Shown here piece after piece: positions 23,144 to 35,182 of a stretch of DNA of 64,000 nucleotides. Each line of letters opens with the position of its first letter. The stretch's first letter is position 1. The notes beneath the pieces were generated by a model. That model saw only the letters and a program-made list of their open reading frames with translations, ran no database searches and was not told the DNA's origin. Origin of the DNA: Litsea cubeba (Eukaryota > Streptophyta > Magnoliopsida > Laurales > Lauraceae); assembly GCA_012931725.1 (NCBI GenBank), contig CM022949.1:48979551-49043550 (forward strand), read 5' to 3'. The position numbers and the translations under genes are program-made.

Positions 23144-24344
23144 TATCCCATGAATTTCGTTAAGACTTGAAAAGAAGTTTGCATTTTGATGAAAATGGAT
23201 GGTAGTATGTTTTGATGATTAGGAACAAATTACTACTTATTTTGTTGTGATGGATGGATCTAGGAAAACTATTTACTTTTGGATGATTGTAATTACCACA
23301 TTATGTTGTGTGGATGGATATAAAGACCTTTAGTACCTATGAATGAATGGATGCAGGCTACTTTTGGATGAACAAATTACTACTTATTTTATTGTGATGG
23401 ATAGATGCAAGCTTGATATGGTTCTATGTGTATTTATGATCTATATTATGTTTGGCAGGTTTGAAATGGATATATATTATGTTTGGCAAGATTGATGTGG
23501 TTCTATATATTTGTTTCTATCCTAAGTGATAGACCATTGTGATTCCATATTACATGATCAATTGTTTCCAAGAGAGTTGTTTTCAAAAGACTTAGCACCC
23601 AAAAAGAAGTGACTGTCATTGTGTCTGCTGCTCCAAAATTACATGATCAACTGTCATTGTTAGCCATCTAGTTTTTGGCTTTATTTGGGTACCCAAAAAA
23701 AGTATTTGGCTTTATTTTGCGCTGTTTTATGTATTTATTTGTTAGACAATTGCTTGTAAGCTAAATATTGGATTGATAAAAATTTCCAATTAGAAATTTT
23801 TTTTAGACAGTCTTCATCACCCATCTGTATGAAATGTCGATTTCAAAAACTTTGTATTAAGTTGTGGGGCACATCACAGCATTAGAACTATATATTTCTT
23901 TTCATTATCAATCTGCTACTTATATAGGCATCAAAAAAAGATACAGCCTCGCCCCCTCCCTTGCCTTTATTTTTAATCAGCTGCATCTATAGGCATATGA
24001 AAGAAATACAATCATACTACCCCACCCCCTCCCCTGCCTTCAATTTTAATAAGCTACATCTGTATGCAACTGAGATGAGTTCAATCTTATATCACCAAAC
24101 CTGATTAAAGCCTTGGATGTGGACTGCCTTAACCCACCACACAAACCAAACAATTGTCTTCCTTTTCAACTCATTGACAGATTATGTTTTTCCTTTTTTA
24201 CTTTTTGAATTTTGAAAGTGGGCCCAACATTGAGTCCTACATCTTATCATTAGTACTAAACACATCTACGTATTGAGTTGTAAAAATATATTGATGGGTT
24301 AAATTGGTATATAAACAATGCATACAGGAGTAAAATTCTAGTCA
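23144..24344 (+). other. Harbinger 3' region without gene
   Basis: AT-rich DNA with small repeats of GATGGATG-type motifs near 23190-23400. No coding frame of interest. Confidence 0.5.
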
Positions 24345-24530
24345 GAAATTCTTTTAAGTTATGAAACAGGGAATTCAGGAATGACACGAATTAAGGAATT
24401 CTCAGACAGGAATTCAGGCATCAATGAAACAGGGAATTCAGAAATAACAGAATTCAGTAGCATTACAGAATTCCAGCATTTCAAAATCCCAAACAACCAC
24501 CAGACATGAATTCCAGAAATTCTGGGAAAG
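24345..24530 (-). repeat. Right subterminal AATTC repeats of the Harbinger element
   Basis: GAATTCAGG, GGAATTC and related forms occur about eight times. ATGAAACAGGGAATTCAG is repeated at 24361 and 24424. The cluster is in inverse orientation to the one at the left end. Confidence 0.65.
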
Positions 24531-24589
24531 AAACAGGCCCTAAGAGTCCACCGAGATTTGGGAATGAGAATCCCAGATCTGGGAAACTC

Positions 24590-26070
24590 TTCCCTCCAGC
24601 CCATCCCATCCAGCGACGTCTCTCTTTGTATAAGCCCTTCCCATCCTTTTCTCTTTCGTTCCTCCTTCTCTTCTTTCCTTTTCTTCTTCTTTCTCCCATC
24701 TCCTCTATCTTTCGCTCTCTGCCCTCTCTTCTCTCTTCCCCTGATCACTCTCTTCTCTCCCCCACGCACCTGCACACCACCCTCTCAGCCCATCCCATCC
24801 AGCGACGTCTCTCTTTGTATAAGCCCATCCAATCCAGCACATTGCAGCAACGTCTCTCTTCCCTGCAATCTCACCATCCCTGCCTCTTCCTAGCAATCTC
24901 ACCATCCCTGCAACCTCACCATCCCAGCACATTGCAGCGAAGGCTCTGGACGTCTCTCTTCCCTGTAACCTCACCATCCAAGTCATCATCGACCACCTCC
25001 GCGAGCCGCCGGACGCCTACCCCTGCGCAGGTACACCCTTCCTTCAGTACCCACCTGCACACACTGCTTCTTCCTCTCTCTTCCTCTCGTCTCTCTTTCT
25101 CTCTTCCCTCCTTTTCCTTCCTCTACCTCGTCACTGCCTGCACTCACACTCACCTGTGCACCACCCTCTCTTTCTTCTTCATCCTTTTCTCTTTCGTTCC
25201 TCCTTCTCTTCTTTCCTTTTCTTTTTCTTTCTCTCATCTCCTCTATCTCTCGCTCTCTGCCCTCTCTTCTCTCTTCCCCTGCTCCCTCTCTTCTCTCCCC
25301 CACGCTCACCTCCTCCCTTCCTCCCTCATTCACTGCTGCACCCACACGCTGGCCCCAGCACCCACCTGCACACACTGCTCTCCCTCTCTCTTCCTCTCCT
25401 TTCTCTTTCTCTCTTCCCTCCTTTTCCTTCCTCTATCTCGTCACTGCCTGCAATCACACTCACTTGCGCACCACCCTCTCTTTCTTCTTCATCCTTTTTC
25501 TCTTTCGTTCCTCCTTCTCTTCTTTCCTTTTCTTCTTCTTTCTCTCATCTCCTCTATCTCTCGCTCTCTGCCCTATCTTCTCTCTTCCCCTGCTCACTCT
25601 CTTCTCTCCCCCCCGCTCACCTCTTCCCTTCCTCCCTCATTCACTGCTGCACCCACGCGCCTTCCCTCAGCACCCACCTGCACACACTGTTTCTCCCTCT
25701 CTCTTCCTCTCCTCTCTCTTTCTCTCTTCCCTCATTTTCCTTCCTCTACCTCGTCACAAGCTGCACTCACACTCACCTGCGCACCACCCTGTCTTTCTTC
25801 TTCATCCTTTTCTCTTTCGTTCCTCCTTCTCTTCTTTCCTTTTCTTCTTCTTTCTCTCATCTCCTCTATCTCTCGCTCTCTGCCCTCTCTTCTCTCTTCC
25901 CCTGCTCCCTTTCTTCTCTCCCCCACACTTACCTCTTCTCTTCCTCCCTCCTTCACTGCTGCAACCACACACCAGCCTCAGCACCCACCTGCACACACTG
26001 CTTCTCCCTCTCTCTTCCTCTCTTATCTCTTTCTCTCTTCCCTCCTTTTCCTTCGATATTTTAGATGGGT
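24590..26070. repeat. CT-rich satellite with units of about 310 bp
   Basis: A polypyrimidine block containing TCATCCTTTTCTCTTTCG and the marker CACCCACCTGCACACACTG recurs at about 310-bp spacing (markers near 25040, 25359, 25670 and 25985). A shorter repeat, CCCATCCCATCCAGCGACGT, occurs at about 24600 and 24788. The plus strand is open for 537 codons (24506-26119), with Ser/Leu/Pro-rich product in each frame. This is a composition effect of CT repeats rather than a gene. It lies in H3, just right of the Harbinger insertion. Confidence 0.85.
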
Positions 26071-27180
26071 CTCCTCTTTTATAATCCCTGAAAAAAGAGG
26101 AAGAAAATTGACCCACTGAAAAAAAAAAAAAAAGACTGGCCCACCATCCATTACGCTGATCAGAGAGAGAGAGAGGATGATTTTTGGGAAAAATCAGTCT
26201 TGGGCTCCTGGCTCAGTTGGCCCACCCACCTGATGACCTTGTAGCATAGACTTGACATGAATAGAAATAAAAAAAAAGGATAAGAGTGATAGCTGGACAT
26301 GTTTTGGATGGAGAGCTTTTAATATGGGCACATGTTTTTTTAATAGTGCTTTTTATTCTCTTCTCTCTTCCCTTCACTTTCTTTATTAGTGAAACTTCTT
26401 AACATGTTCTGTGGATGTACCTAACATCCACCAATCTGAATAAAAAATAATTGCACGCACCAACCCATTTTTCCAAATAACAAAAGCCCAATCTCAGACA
26501 GATGGAAAAAAAAGAAGGGTTCGCAAATGAGCTAGACTGAATGAAAAAAAATAATTTTCACCCAATACCTCTATCGTAGTTACTGTGTGTATTAAATAAT
26601 ATATTTAATATTTAATATATTTTACTATATGTGCCTTTGTTGCTGAACCTCTGTTTTTTCACAAATTAGGTATGTTGAAAAATTTTCTTCATCATTGAAG
26701 TTGGAAAACAATCAGGTGCTTTGAAGATCAATTGTTTCACAAATCGGGTAAGCTTTACAATTCTATATATATATTTTTGTACCTACTAAATTGTTGAATG
26801 TATATCATAGAAAGTGCATGTTCAATTTAAGGGATAACACACCCTTAGATATATCAAAAATATAAATATCGGTAACTACCCCATCAAAACATTACCATCT
26901 AAATCTTGGCATGACCCATTTGCTGAGGAGAATTCATCCAACCATTCAAATTCTGGATTCAACTCCATTTTGGTGATTTGTCCAAGTACATGGGATCATT
27001 GCATGTCACGTAGGGCCTTCTCAATTGTTTCTTTTTAACATACACAATTGTAGAATTTATATCAGATAAAGTGCATTTATATTAGTTGTCCAATTCTTAT
27101 ACCTTTTATTGTAGTTACATAATTTATATAGTTTCTTTTGCTGACCGAAATAAATATACTTTTTCATTCATCAAGCAAAT
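26071..27180 (+). other. Helitron H3 leader before RepHel
   Basis: No gene is visible. There is a poly(A) run at 26119-26133 and a GA run at 26163-26175, then AT-rich DNA that may contain the RepHel promoter and 5' UTR. Confidence 0.5.
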
Positions 27181-30100
27181 ATGGTGCTTCAAAAGGACGT
27201 AAATAGATGCAAAATTGCAAGATTACAGCGCAAACTATCCTTACAACTAAAGCGGTTAAATCGATATGATGGTATGAGCACGACCTATATACTTAATATT
27301 TTTGTATTATATATTTTAACTCTTATATACATAGCAAATATATTAATTTATTTTCTCATCTAGGCATTAAACAGTATTCAAAACTAGCTCGGCAGAGAAG
27401 AATATTATCAATAAGACATCGTCGTTTAATGAAGATTCCTTCTTTAGCAACGACAACAACCAATTCAGGTTCTCGATCTTTGTCCGCGATTGTAGGCTCC
27501 ATAGAAAATCCAACAGGTAATAATAATGAATGGTCTACTCATGAAATTATAATAAACATGTTACAAATAACGTATTTTACGCTTACAACAATTCTCATAT
27601 AAAAAAGGTCAAGAACAAGGAGCATCAGATACAGGTGGATACTATACTGATGGTGCAATTCAACAAAATCAATCTTCAGTTCATAGTCAACATGATATTT
27701 GCAAGATTGCTAGAAGACAAAGAATAATGAAGCTTCGAGATTTACATGCATCAAGATATCAATCCCCAACTCAAAGAAGTATGTAAAGTAATTTCGTGTT
27801 AGTGAAGTTATTCCTTTTTTCTATATATAACGTCATCGTCCAATTAATTATTTCAATTATTTTGACTTAGGTCGCACTGATTGTAGAAGAGACTTTGGGT
27901 TTCCAAGTCAAACTTGTAGTAAGTGTGGAGCAATAATGTGGGAACAAGAGGGGAATAAAAGAAGGGCAACTGATCCAGATTATATATTCAACAAATGTTG
28001 TCGAGATGGAAAAATTATTTTATCTATGTTGCAGCATCCTCCATTGTACTTGAGATCACTCATGGAAGATTTCAGAAGTAGAACTGCCTCCAAATTTAAA
28101 AAATCAATAAGAGCATATAATAATGCATTCTCATTCACTTCGTTGGGAGCAAAAATTGATAACAACATTTTAAGTGGAGGCGGTCCTTTTGCATTTCGTA
28201 TACATGGTCAGACACATCATAGAATTGGATCTCTATTACCATTAAATGGTGAGCAGCCAAAGTTTGCCTAACTCTATATACATGACACATCTCATGAGCT
28301 TAGAAACAGAAGAGTAGCCTTGGCAGATGGTACATGTGGAATAAATTTGGATGAGTCTATTATAGAAGGGCTAAAAGCAGTTCTAGATGAAGTAAATCCA
28401 TACGTGCAAAAATTCAGATCATTGAAGGATAAATTTCAAGGAGAGCTTCCACGAAATATATCAATGAGAATACTTTCTGATAGATCTAAAGATGCAAGAC
28501 AATATAATCGTCCATCAGTGAAAGATGTAGCTGCATTAATATCTGATGAAGAATCTACAAGTCATTCCAATAGAGATATCATCTTAGAGAGCGTCTCAGG
28601 ACTTTTGCAAAGAATAAGTGAACTTCATCCAAGTTATATGCCACTACAATACCCATTGCTTTTTCCTTATGGAAAGGATGGGTGGCATACAAATATATCT
28701 TATTCAATGTCATCATTATCATCAAAGTCTAAAGTCTCAATGAGAGAATACTACTGTTACAGACTACAACAAAGACAAGAAGAAGGAAAGACACTCTTAT
28801 TATCTGGAAAACTCCTTCATCAGTTTATTGTTGATGCATTTGCATGTATTGAACAGAACAGAGCTTCCTATGTAAGAGCTAATCAGGGTACATTTAGACT
28901 TGGTTTTTACAAAGGTATTCAAGATGCAATTGTTCAAGGAGATGCTACAGTATTAGCAATTGGTCGATGGTACATACTACCTTCTTTATTCACTGGCAGT
29001 CCACGTTACATGATCCAACAATATCAAGATGCAATGGCTATTTGTCGATGGGCAGGGTGTCCCGATATATTCTTAACATTTACAAGTAACCCAAAATGGA
29101 TAGAGATCCAACATTTTATAGACTTAATTCCAGGACTAAAAATTGAAGATCGTCCTGATATTATTGCAAGGGTATTTCATATAAAGCTCAATGAATTGAT
29201 GGAAGAGGTTAAAAAAGGAAAGGTTTTTGGCAAAGTTATCGCAGGTAAAACTTTATTCACTTTTATCATGATTCAGTTTCCATATACATTGTTTATAATT
29301 TTTTATAGTTAGAATAATTGTCTTTTTTACAGATATATATGCTATCGAATTTCAAAAGAGAGGCCTACCACATGCACATGTATTAACAACGTTGGATCAA
29401 AATCACAAGATATTAAGCACTGAAGACATAGATAATGTTGTTTCCGCAGAAATACCTGATATAAATGAAGACGCGGAGTTATATGACACGATTAAGAGGT
29501 GCATCATCCATGATCCATGTGGACCTCTAAGTAAAAAATGTGTGTGTATGTAGGATGGAAAATGCAGCAAAAAAACCTTAAGCGTTTTAACGGGCGTACA
29601 TCACTTGATAATTATGGTTATCCAACTTACAGGAGAAGAGATGGAGAAGAGATGATGGAAGAACTATTAAGATAGGTGGTGTTATGCTAGACAATAGATG
29701 GGTCGTTCCATATAACTCATATCTATCAAGAAAATATAATGCACACATAAATGTTGAAATTTGCAGCCAGATACGAGTGATAAAGTATTTGTATAAATAT
29801 ATACACAAAGGATCGCATCGAGCAACTATCATTATTGAAGAAAGTGGTCGATCAAGAGATGCATTTGGTACATTAAGATATAAAGAAATTGATGAAATAA
29901 AAAAGTACTTTGATTGTCGTTATCTTTCGGCGCCAGAATCGTGCTGGAGAATATTTGAATTCAGAATGCACCATAGAAACCCTACTGTTGAACGCCTATA
30001 ATACCATCTCGACAATCAACAACTTGTTGTTTTCAGCGATAACGACAATTTAGCGTCTGTTTTAAATAGGCCATGAGTGAATAAAACAATGTTCACGGAG

Positions 30101-32237
30101 TGGTTTACAATCAATCGCAAAGATCCTGAAGCCAGAAGTCTTAGATATGTGGACTTTCCTATGAATTACACTTGGAAAAGTAATGAAAAGATATGGTCAA
30201 AAAGAAAGTGTCGGAAATGCATTGGGAGATTATATTATGCTCCACCTAATACAGGTGAAAGGTACTATTTGAGAATGCTCCTACATATTATATGTGGCTC
30301 TCAAAGCTATAAAGATCTAAGGACAGTCAACGGTACTGTGCATGATTCATTTAAACTGACGTGCTCAGAACTTGGATTGCTTGATGATGACAATGAGTGG
30401 GACAATGCGATTTGCGAAACATCAACTTGGGCTACAGGATATCAATTAAGGAACATGTTTGCAGAAATACTAATGTTCTGTGAGGTTACAAATCCATTAC
30501 AATTATGGGAGAAGAATTGTGAATCACTTTCTGAAGATATAGCAATGAGACTAGAGAGACAAGGATGCACAATAAATTCAGAATTTTCTATATTTGAAAT
30601 TCAAAATCATACACTTATTGAAATCGAAACCATCTTAAATAAGAATGAAAAATCATTGAAGGAATTCACAAATATGCTATTGCCTTGCTATGAAGACGCC
30701 GATTACATCTCAAATAGGCAACTCCATGAAGAAATGTCCTACAATACTGAAGATCTTATCTCTGAGTTTGATATCTTATATACAAAACTAAATCAGGGAC
30801 AATCTAGAGTATTTCACAATATCATGACATCATGTCAAGAAAAAAAAAAGGTGAAATCTTCTTTGTCAATGGCAGCGGTGTAACAGGTAAGACATACTTG
30901 TGGAAAACAATTATTACAAAGCTTAGAAGTGATGGCAAAATAGTCTTGGCTGTTGCATCATCAGGAATAACATCTTTGTTGTTGCCAGGAGGTCGCACTG
31001 CACAGTCACGCTTCAAAATCCCACTGCAACCTCATAAGACTTCATGTTGCTCCATAAGTAAAAAATCAAATTTGGCTAATCTTATTCGAAATACAACTTT
31101 GATTATATGGGACGAAGCACCAATGATGCATAAGCATGCCTTTGATGCTGTTCATAGAACTCGGCATGACATACTCAATGTGCTAACCCTACTGCAGGCT
31201 CTAAATTATTTGGAGGAATAACTGTTGCATTCGGTGGAGATTTTAGACAAATTCTACCTATAATTAGAAAAGGAAGTAGAGAGGATATAGTTTCTTCTTC
31301 AATTACAAAATCTTTGATATGGAAGAATTGTAAGGTTCTAAACCTAACCGAAAGTATGCGGCTCCAAAATTTAAATACCGATGATGATATGGCATAGTTT
31401 GCAAGATGGGTATTAAGTATTGGAGATGGAGAATGCAACTCTACCAGTGATGATGATGATGACAACTTGGTTGAGATACCATCTGATTTAAGAATTGATA
31501 CATACAATTATGAGATTCTGCCACTGATAAACTTTGTTTATGAGAACATATATAAGAATTATAAAGATCCATCTTATCTGAGGGATAGAGCCATCTTAAC
31601 ACCACTAAATAATTATGTTGGCAAGATTAATGGTGTTGTTCTCTCAATGATTCCTACACAAGGGCAAACATATTCAAGCGCCGATACAATGGTGGAGTCT
31701 GATAGCAATGAAAGTAATCAAGAAATCTTATACACTAAAGAATTCCTTAATACATTAAATGTTAGTGGATTGCCAAATCACCGTCTGGACCTTAAGATTG
31801 GAACTCCAATAATGCTGATTCGAAATCTAAATCAGTCTATTGGGTTATTCAATGAAACGAGGCTTATTATAAAGGAATTGAAACACAAGATAATAGATGC
31901 AGAGATAATTACAGGAGAACGTATCTTCGTACCAAGCATTATAATGTCAACGGTTGATACAAAATGGCCATTTATACTAAAGAGAAGGCAATTTTCAATA
32001 AAAGTTGCATTTACTATGACTATTAATAAAAGCCAAGGTCAAACGCTACAAAAAATAGGCCTCTATCTCCCTAAACCAGTATTCTCTCATGGCCAGTATG
32101 TAGCTATTTCCAGAGTCACAAAAAAATCTGGACTGAAAATATTACTAAGGAAAAATGATGGCATCCCTTTTGGCTATACAAGAAATGTTGTATACAATGA
32201 AGTGTTGAATGAAGTAAAAAGACATTCCACAAACTAA
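27181..32237 (+). pseudogene. Helitron RepHel (HUH Rep nuclease plus PIF1-type helicase), decayed
   Basis: Short 5' exons (27181-27271, 27364-27516, 27608-27778) with Gln/Arg-rich KIAR...RQRR motifs lead to the main exons (27871-29244 and from 29333). In order they encode a Cys-rich finger (CSKCGAIMW...CC), the Helitron-like N domain, the Rep HUH motif PHAHVL (codons 29368-29385) with tyrosines in KYLYKYIHKG (about 29783-29812), and a PIF1 helicase. The helicase has Walker A GSGVTGKT (30871-30894), IIWDEAP, FGGDFRQILP, and C-terminal motifs TINKSQGQTL and HGQYVAISRVT. Lesions include TAA at 28269, frameshifts in 29540-29690, stops at 29999 and 30074, a frameshift in an A run near 30840, one at about 31200, and TAG at 31396. 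Walker A has V where families usually have G. A functional copy would nick and unwind DNA for rolling-circle transposition; this one cannot make the full protein. Confidence 0.93.
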
Positions 32238-32369
32238 TAATAAAGGTAATTTCTTTTCCTTCAGACCCTATAAAATATGTCATCATAACTCATATAATGC
32301 TTCTCATTAAAAATGGATCATAATACTTTGTTCCTATTACTACAGGATCTCAAAATCATTCAATCATAA

Positions 32370-34581
32370 ATGTCATCCAAGAGATATCATCGCCTAGAAG
32401 AACTCCACTATTTTTGTGATAGTTGGCCTATCAAAGTAAGACTTAGCAGAGTCCTTGAAGATAGAGAGTATCATACAAGAAAGGGATCAGGAAGAATAAA
32501 TAAACTTATTCTTATTGATGAAAAGGTAAAAAGTAGTCTGCATAAATTTTTTATTACGTTAAATATTTAATATAAAAGCTAATTTAATTTCTGTTTTCTA
32601 TTTTAAAATTACAAGGCGATCAAATTCTTCTGACATTATTTAATGATGAGATCCCAAAATTCGGTAACAACTTATGTGAGGGTAGCTGTTACACAATAAG
32701 AAATATTCGGGTTAAGCCAGCTCCAGATACATACAATGTTATGAAGCATGATTATCAGCTTTCATTGGCAAGAGATTCCTCAATCGTACAAATAACTGAT
32801 GCATGTCCTAAAATTCCATTCATCAAGTTTTACTTTGTTCCAATTGATACACTTCCATCTCTACTAAACAAAGTCAAATTTCTTCCAGGTATTAACTTTA
32901 AATTTTAACTTTAAGTATAATATTTGATCATTTAAATTATTATTCATTGCATTATTTCTCATTATATAGATATCATCGGAATTATAGAAGATGTAACAGG
33001 CATATCTTAGATAAGAAAACAAGATGGAACAAAACTAGCAAAGCTAGATGTTACATTATATGATGAAAGGTATTTTTATTTACAATCTAAAAGTTTATTT
33101 AAAATCATCTATTTGATGAATATACTAATTTCTCATTTTCTCTTGTATTCTTGTAGTTTGAAAAAATTGAATCTAACATTATGGGGAGATTTGGCATCAT
33201 ACGACTTTTATTCATTAACATCAAATGTTGGAAGAGTCCTCTTGACAACATCAATCGTAGTTAAGGAATACAATGGTAATTTATTAAACTTTCTTCTATT
33301 TATTCAAACATATGGTTTAGCGCTAATGTTAAAAGTAAGTGCAGGAAATATTTATCTAAGCACATCATTCGCTACCAGGATAATGATCAACCCAAACATT
33401 CCAGAGGCAAATTCTTTATTAAAGTGGTAAAATTATAATCTTTTCAAATTTAATAAATTAAATAATAAAATACATCATTCTAATGTGTTTGAAATTTTAA
33501 ATATAGGAATGAAGGCCACAGTGGTGATTCATTGAATAATAGAATTTTATTGGAAGAATTAGTTTCAATAGTGGAGAATGGAGTAACTGAAGTAAGTTAC
33601 TTATCATTCACATCTTTTTATTATTATTATGAGCATTTTGCATTTATATTTGTATTGTATGAAATATATTAATAAATTTTATCCTGTCTATTTATAGATG
33701 AAATATGTTGCAATCAAAGCTACCGTTGCAATGTTGCACATGGATAGACCATTATCATTCGTATCTTGTAGTAGGTGTGATAAAAAAATCGATCCACGTG
33801 TAAATAATGGTCAATGCAATCATTGCACTTTCCCCACGCGAATAAATAAAATAAGGTAAGTTATTAATAATGCACAAATTTCATATAATATGTTAGATTT
33901 ATAAATTAAATATATTCATTTAAACTTTATAATATTCAACTTTTATAATTGTAGATACATTGTAACAATAACGGTAATGGATCGCACTGGAAGTGCAACA
34001 TTTTTACTTCAAGACAATGTTGTTAAGAAATTCCTGAATATATCAGAAGAAAAGTTTGAAGAAAATGCAGCTAAGGTAATGACACAATGTTTGTTTCTTT
34101 CTATTCCTTTTTAATATGTTACTATCATATACAATATATCTAATTCTCATTTATCTAATTCTTTGTCTTGTAAATTTATTTTTATCACATCTTTCAGGAT
34201 GATTGGTACACCCATTTTGCACCTCAAATCCATATAGCACTATGGCAGGAATACTTGTTCCATCTCAAGATAGGATCGACCATGACCAAGTCTACTTTGG
34301 ATAGTGGAGTTCCAATTAAAAAAATAGAACTCATAAACGCAAATCATGAAGGAAAGTTCTTACTATCAGAAATAGAACGTTGTGAGCCTTTACACTTTTG
34401 TTTTAAAAATATTTATTATTTGAAAATATTGTTTCATTTCACTAACTTATTTTCACTTATGTCAACAACATTGAAGATGAAAGATATAATCAACAATTCA
34501 GCCATTGGGACAAGTAATGCACCTGCTCAATTGGAAAGTAAAGAGACAACCTCAGTGACTAACGCTGAAACAAGTGGATGA
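32370..34581 (+). pseudogene. Helitron-borne RPA1-like single-strand DNA-binding protein, decayed
   Basis: Ten short exons can be traced: 32370-32525, 32616-32888, 32970-33069, 33157-33275, 33345-33426, 33507-33591, 33698-33855, 33955-34075, 34198-34378 and 34477-34581. They encode OB-fold segments of replication protein A 70-kDa type. The seventh exon carries the C-terminal zinc ribbon (CSRCDKK...CNHCTF), and the protein ends NAETSG. Most introns have GT-AG ends. TAG at 33008-33010 in exon 3 and a one-base phase problem at the start of exon 2 disrupt it. Plant Helitrons often carry such a gene next to RepHel, probably to protect single-stranded DNA during transposition. The start at 32370 begins a well-matched OB segment and lies 130 bp after the RepHel stop. 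Confidence 0.85.
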
Positions 34582-34592
34582 ATTGCATAATC

Positions 34593-34915
34593 TTCTAATT
34601 CTTCAAAAACTCTAATTATTTATTATTCACTTTCACGTTTGAAGTAGGATTCTTTATTTATTATTGTGCAAAAACATACTTATTTCATAAACTTTTAGTT
34701 TAAAGATTCTTTCATATTACATTATCATGGTATGACAATTATTTGCAACTATCTAATTCTTCAAAAATTCTAATTATTTATTATTCACTTTTACGTTTGA
34801 AGCAGGATTCTTTATTTATTATTGTGTATAAACATACTTATTTCATAAACTTTTAGTTTAAAGATTCTTTCATATTACATTATCATGGTATGACAATTAT
34901 TTACAACTATACTTG
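34593..34915 (+). repeat. Tandem duplication of about 162 bp near the H3 terminus
   Basis: The block beginning TCTAATTCTTCAAAAA and ending ATGGTATGACAATTATTT occurs twice in succession with only a few differences. Confidence 0.85.
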
Positions 34916-35000
34916 TGCAACGGTGTCTATATGATACTATCTATTTCGATTAAATAATATATTTTCTCTTACTTTAATTCTAAATATATTCTCGCTTTTG

Positions 35001-35032
35001 GGCCCGGGCTAAGCACGGGCCTTTGTTGCTAG
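35001..35032 (+). other. 3' terminal hairpin and CTAG end of Helitron H3
   Basis: GGCCCGGGC and GCACGGGCC pair around TAA with one mismatch, followed by TTTGTTG and CTAG. The next base, T, is also the first base of the adjoining element H2. Confidence 0.85.
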
Positions 35033-35182
35033 TTATATAATAAAAGACAGCATGTGAGTTCGTGGAAGAGCGACACGTGGCGGAAGGGGATTGTGTGGGA
35101 GGAGGACACGTAGCAGCCTACAATAGTGTCTCTCTCTCTTTAACTCTTAATTATGGTGGGGCCCATCATGTTAGGAAGAGAG

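Larger units (their letters stand above)
18149..24540 (+). mobile_element. PIF/Harbinger transposon with both genes
   Basis: The left end GGCCCCGTTTCTTTTG and the reverse complement of the right end GGGCCTGTTTCTTTCC form the terminal inverted repeat. TAA flanks both sides (18146-18148 and 24541-24543), the 3-bp target duplication of this superfamily. Inside, in the same orientation, are a DDE nuclease gene (20476-21837) and a Myb/SANT-like gene (22215-23143), the two proteins needed by PIF/Harbinger elements. Subterminal GAATTC-rich motifs occur at both ends. Length is 6.4 kb, within the range of autonomous plant members. Confidence 0.88.
18023..35032 (+). mobile_element. RepHel/RPA-encoding Helitron H3 (decayed), interrupted by a Harbinger element
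   Basis: The 3' end is clear: hairpin 35001-35021 (GGCCCGGGC TAA GCACGGGCC), eleven bases, ending in CTAG, then T. The 5' end is inferred: directly after the H1 terminus stands TATATATTAAAGCAAAGG, which has the look of a plant Helitron 5' end. Without the Harbinger insertion (18149-24540) H3 is about 10.6 kb. It contains a CT-rich satellite, the RepHel gene (27181-32237) and a downstream RPA1-like gene (32370-34581), the usual gene order of plant Helitrons. Both genes are disrupted, so the copy should not be mobile on its own. Confidence 0.68.

Noticed and set aside
24506..26119. Long plus-strand open frame of 537 codons
   Set aside because: It consists of CT-satellite repeats; neighbouring frames are open too and no domain is present.
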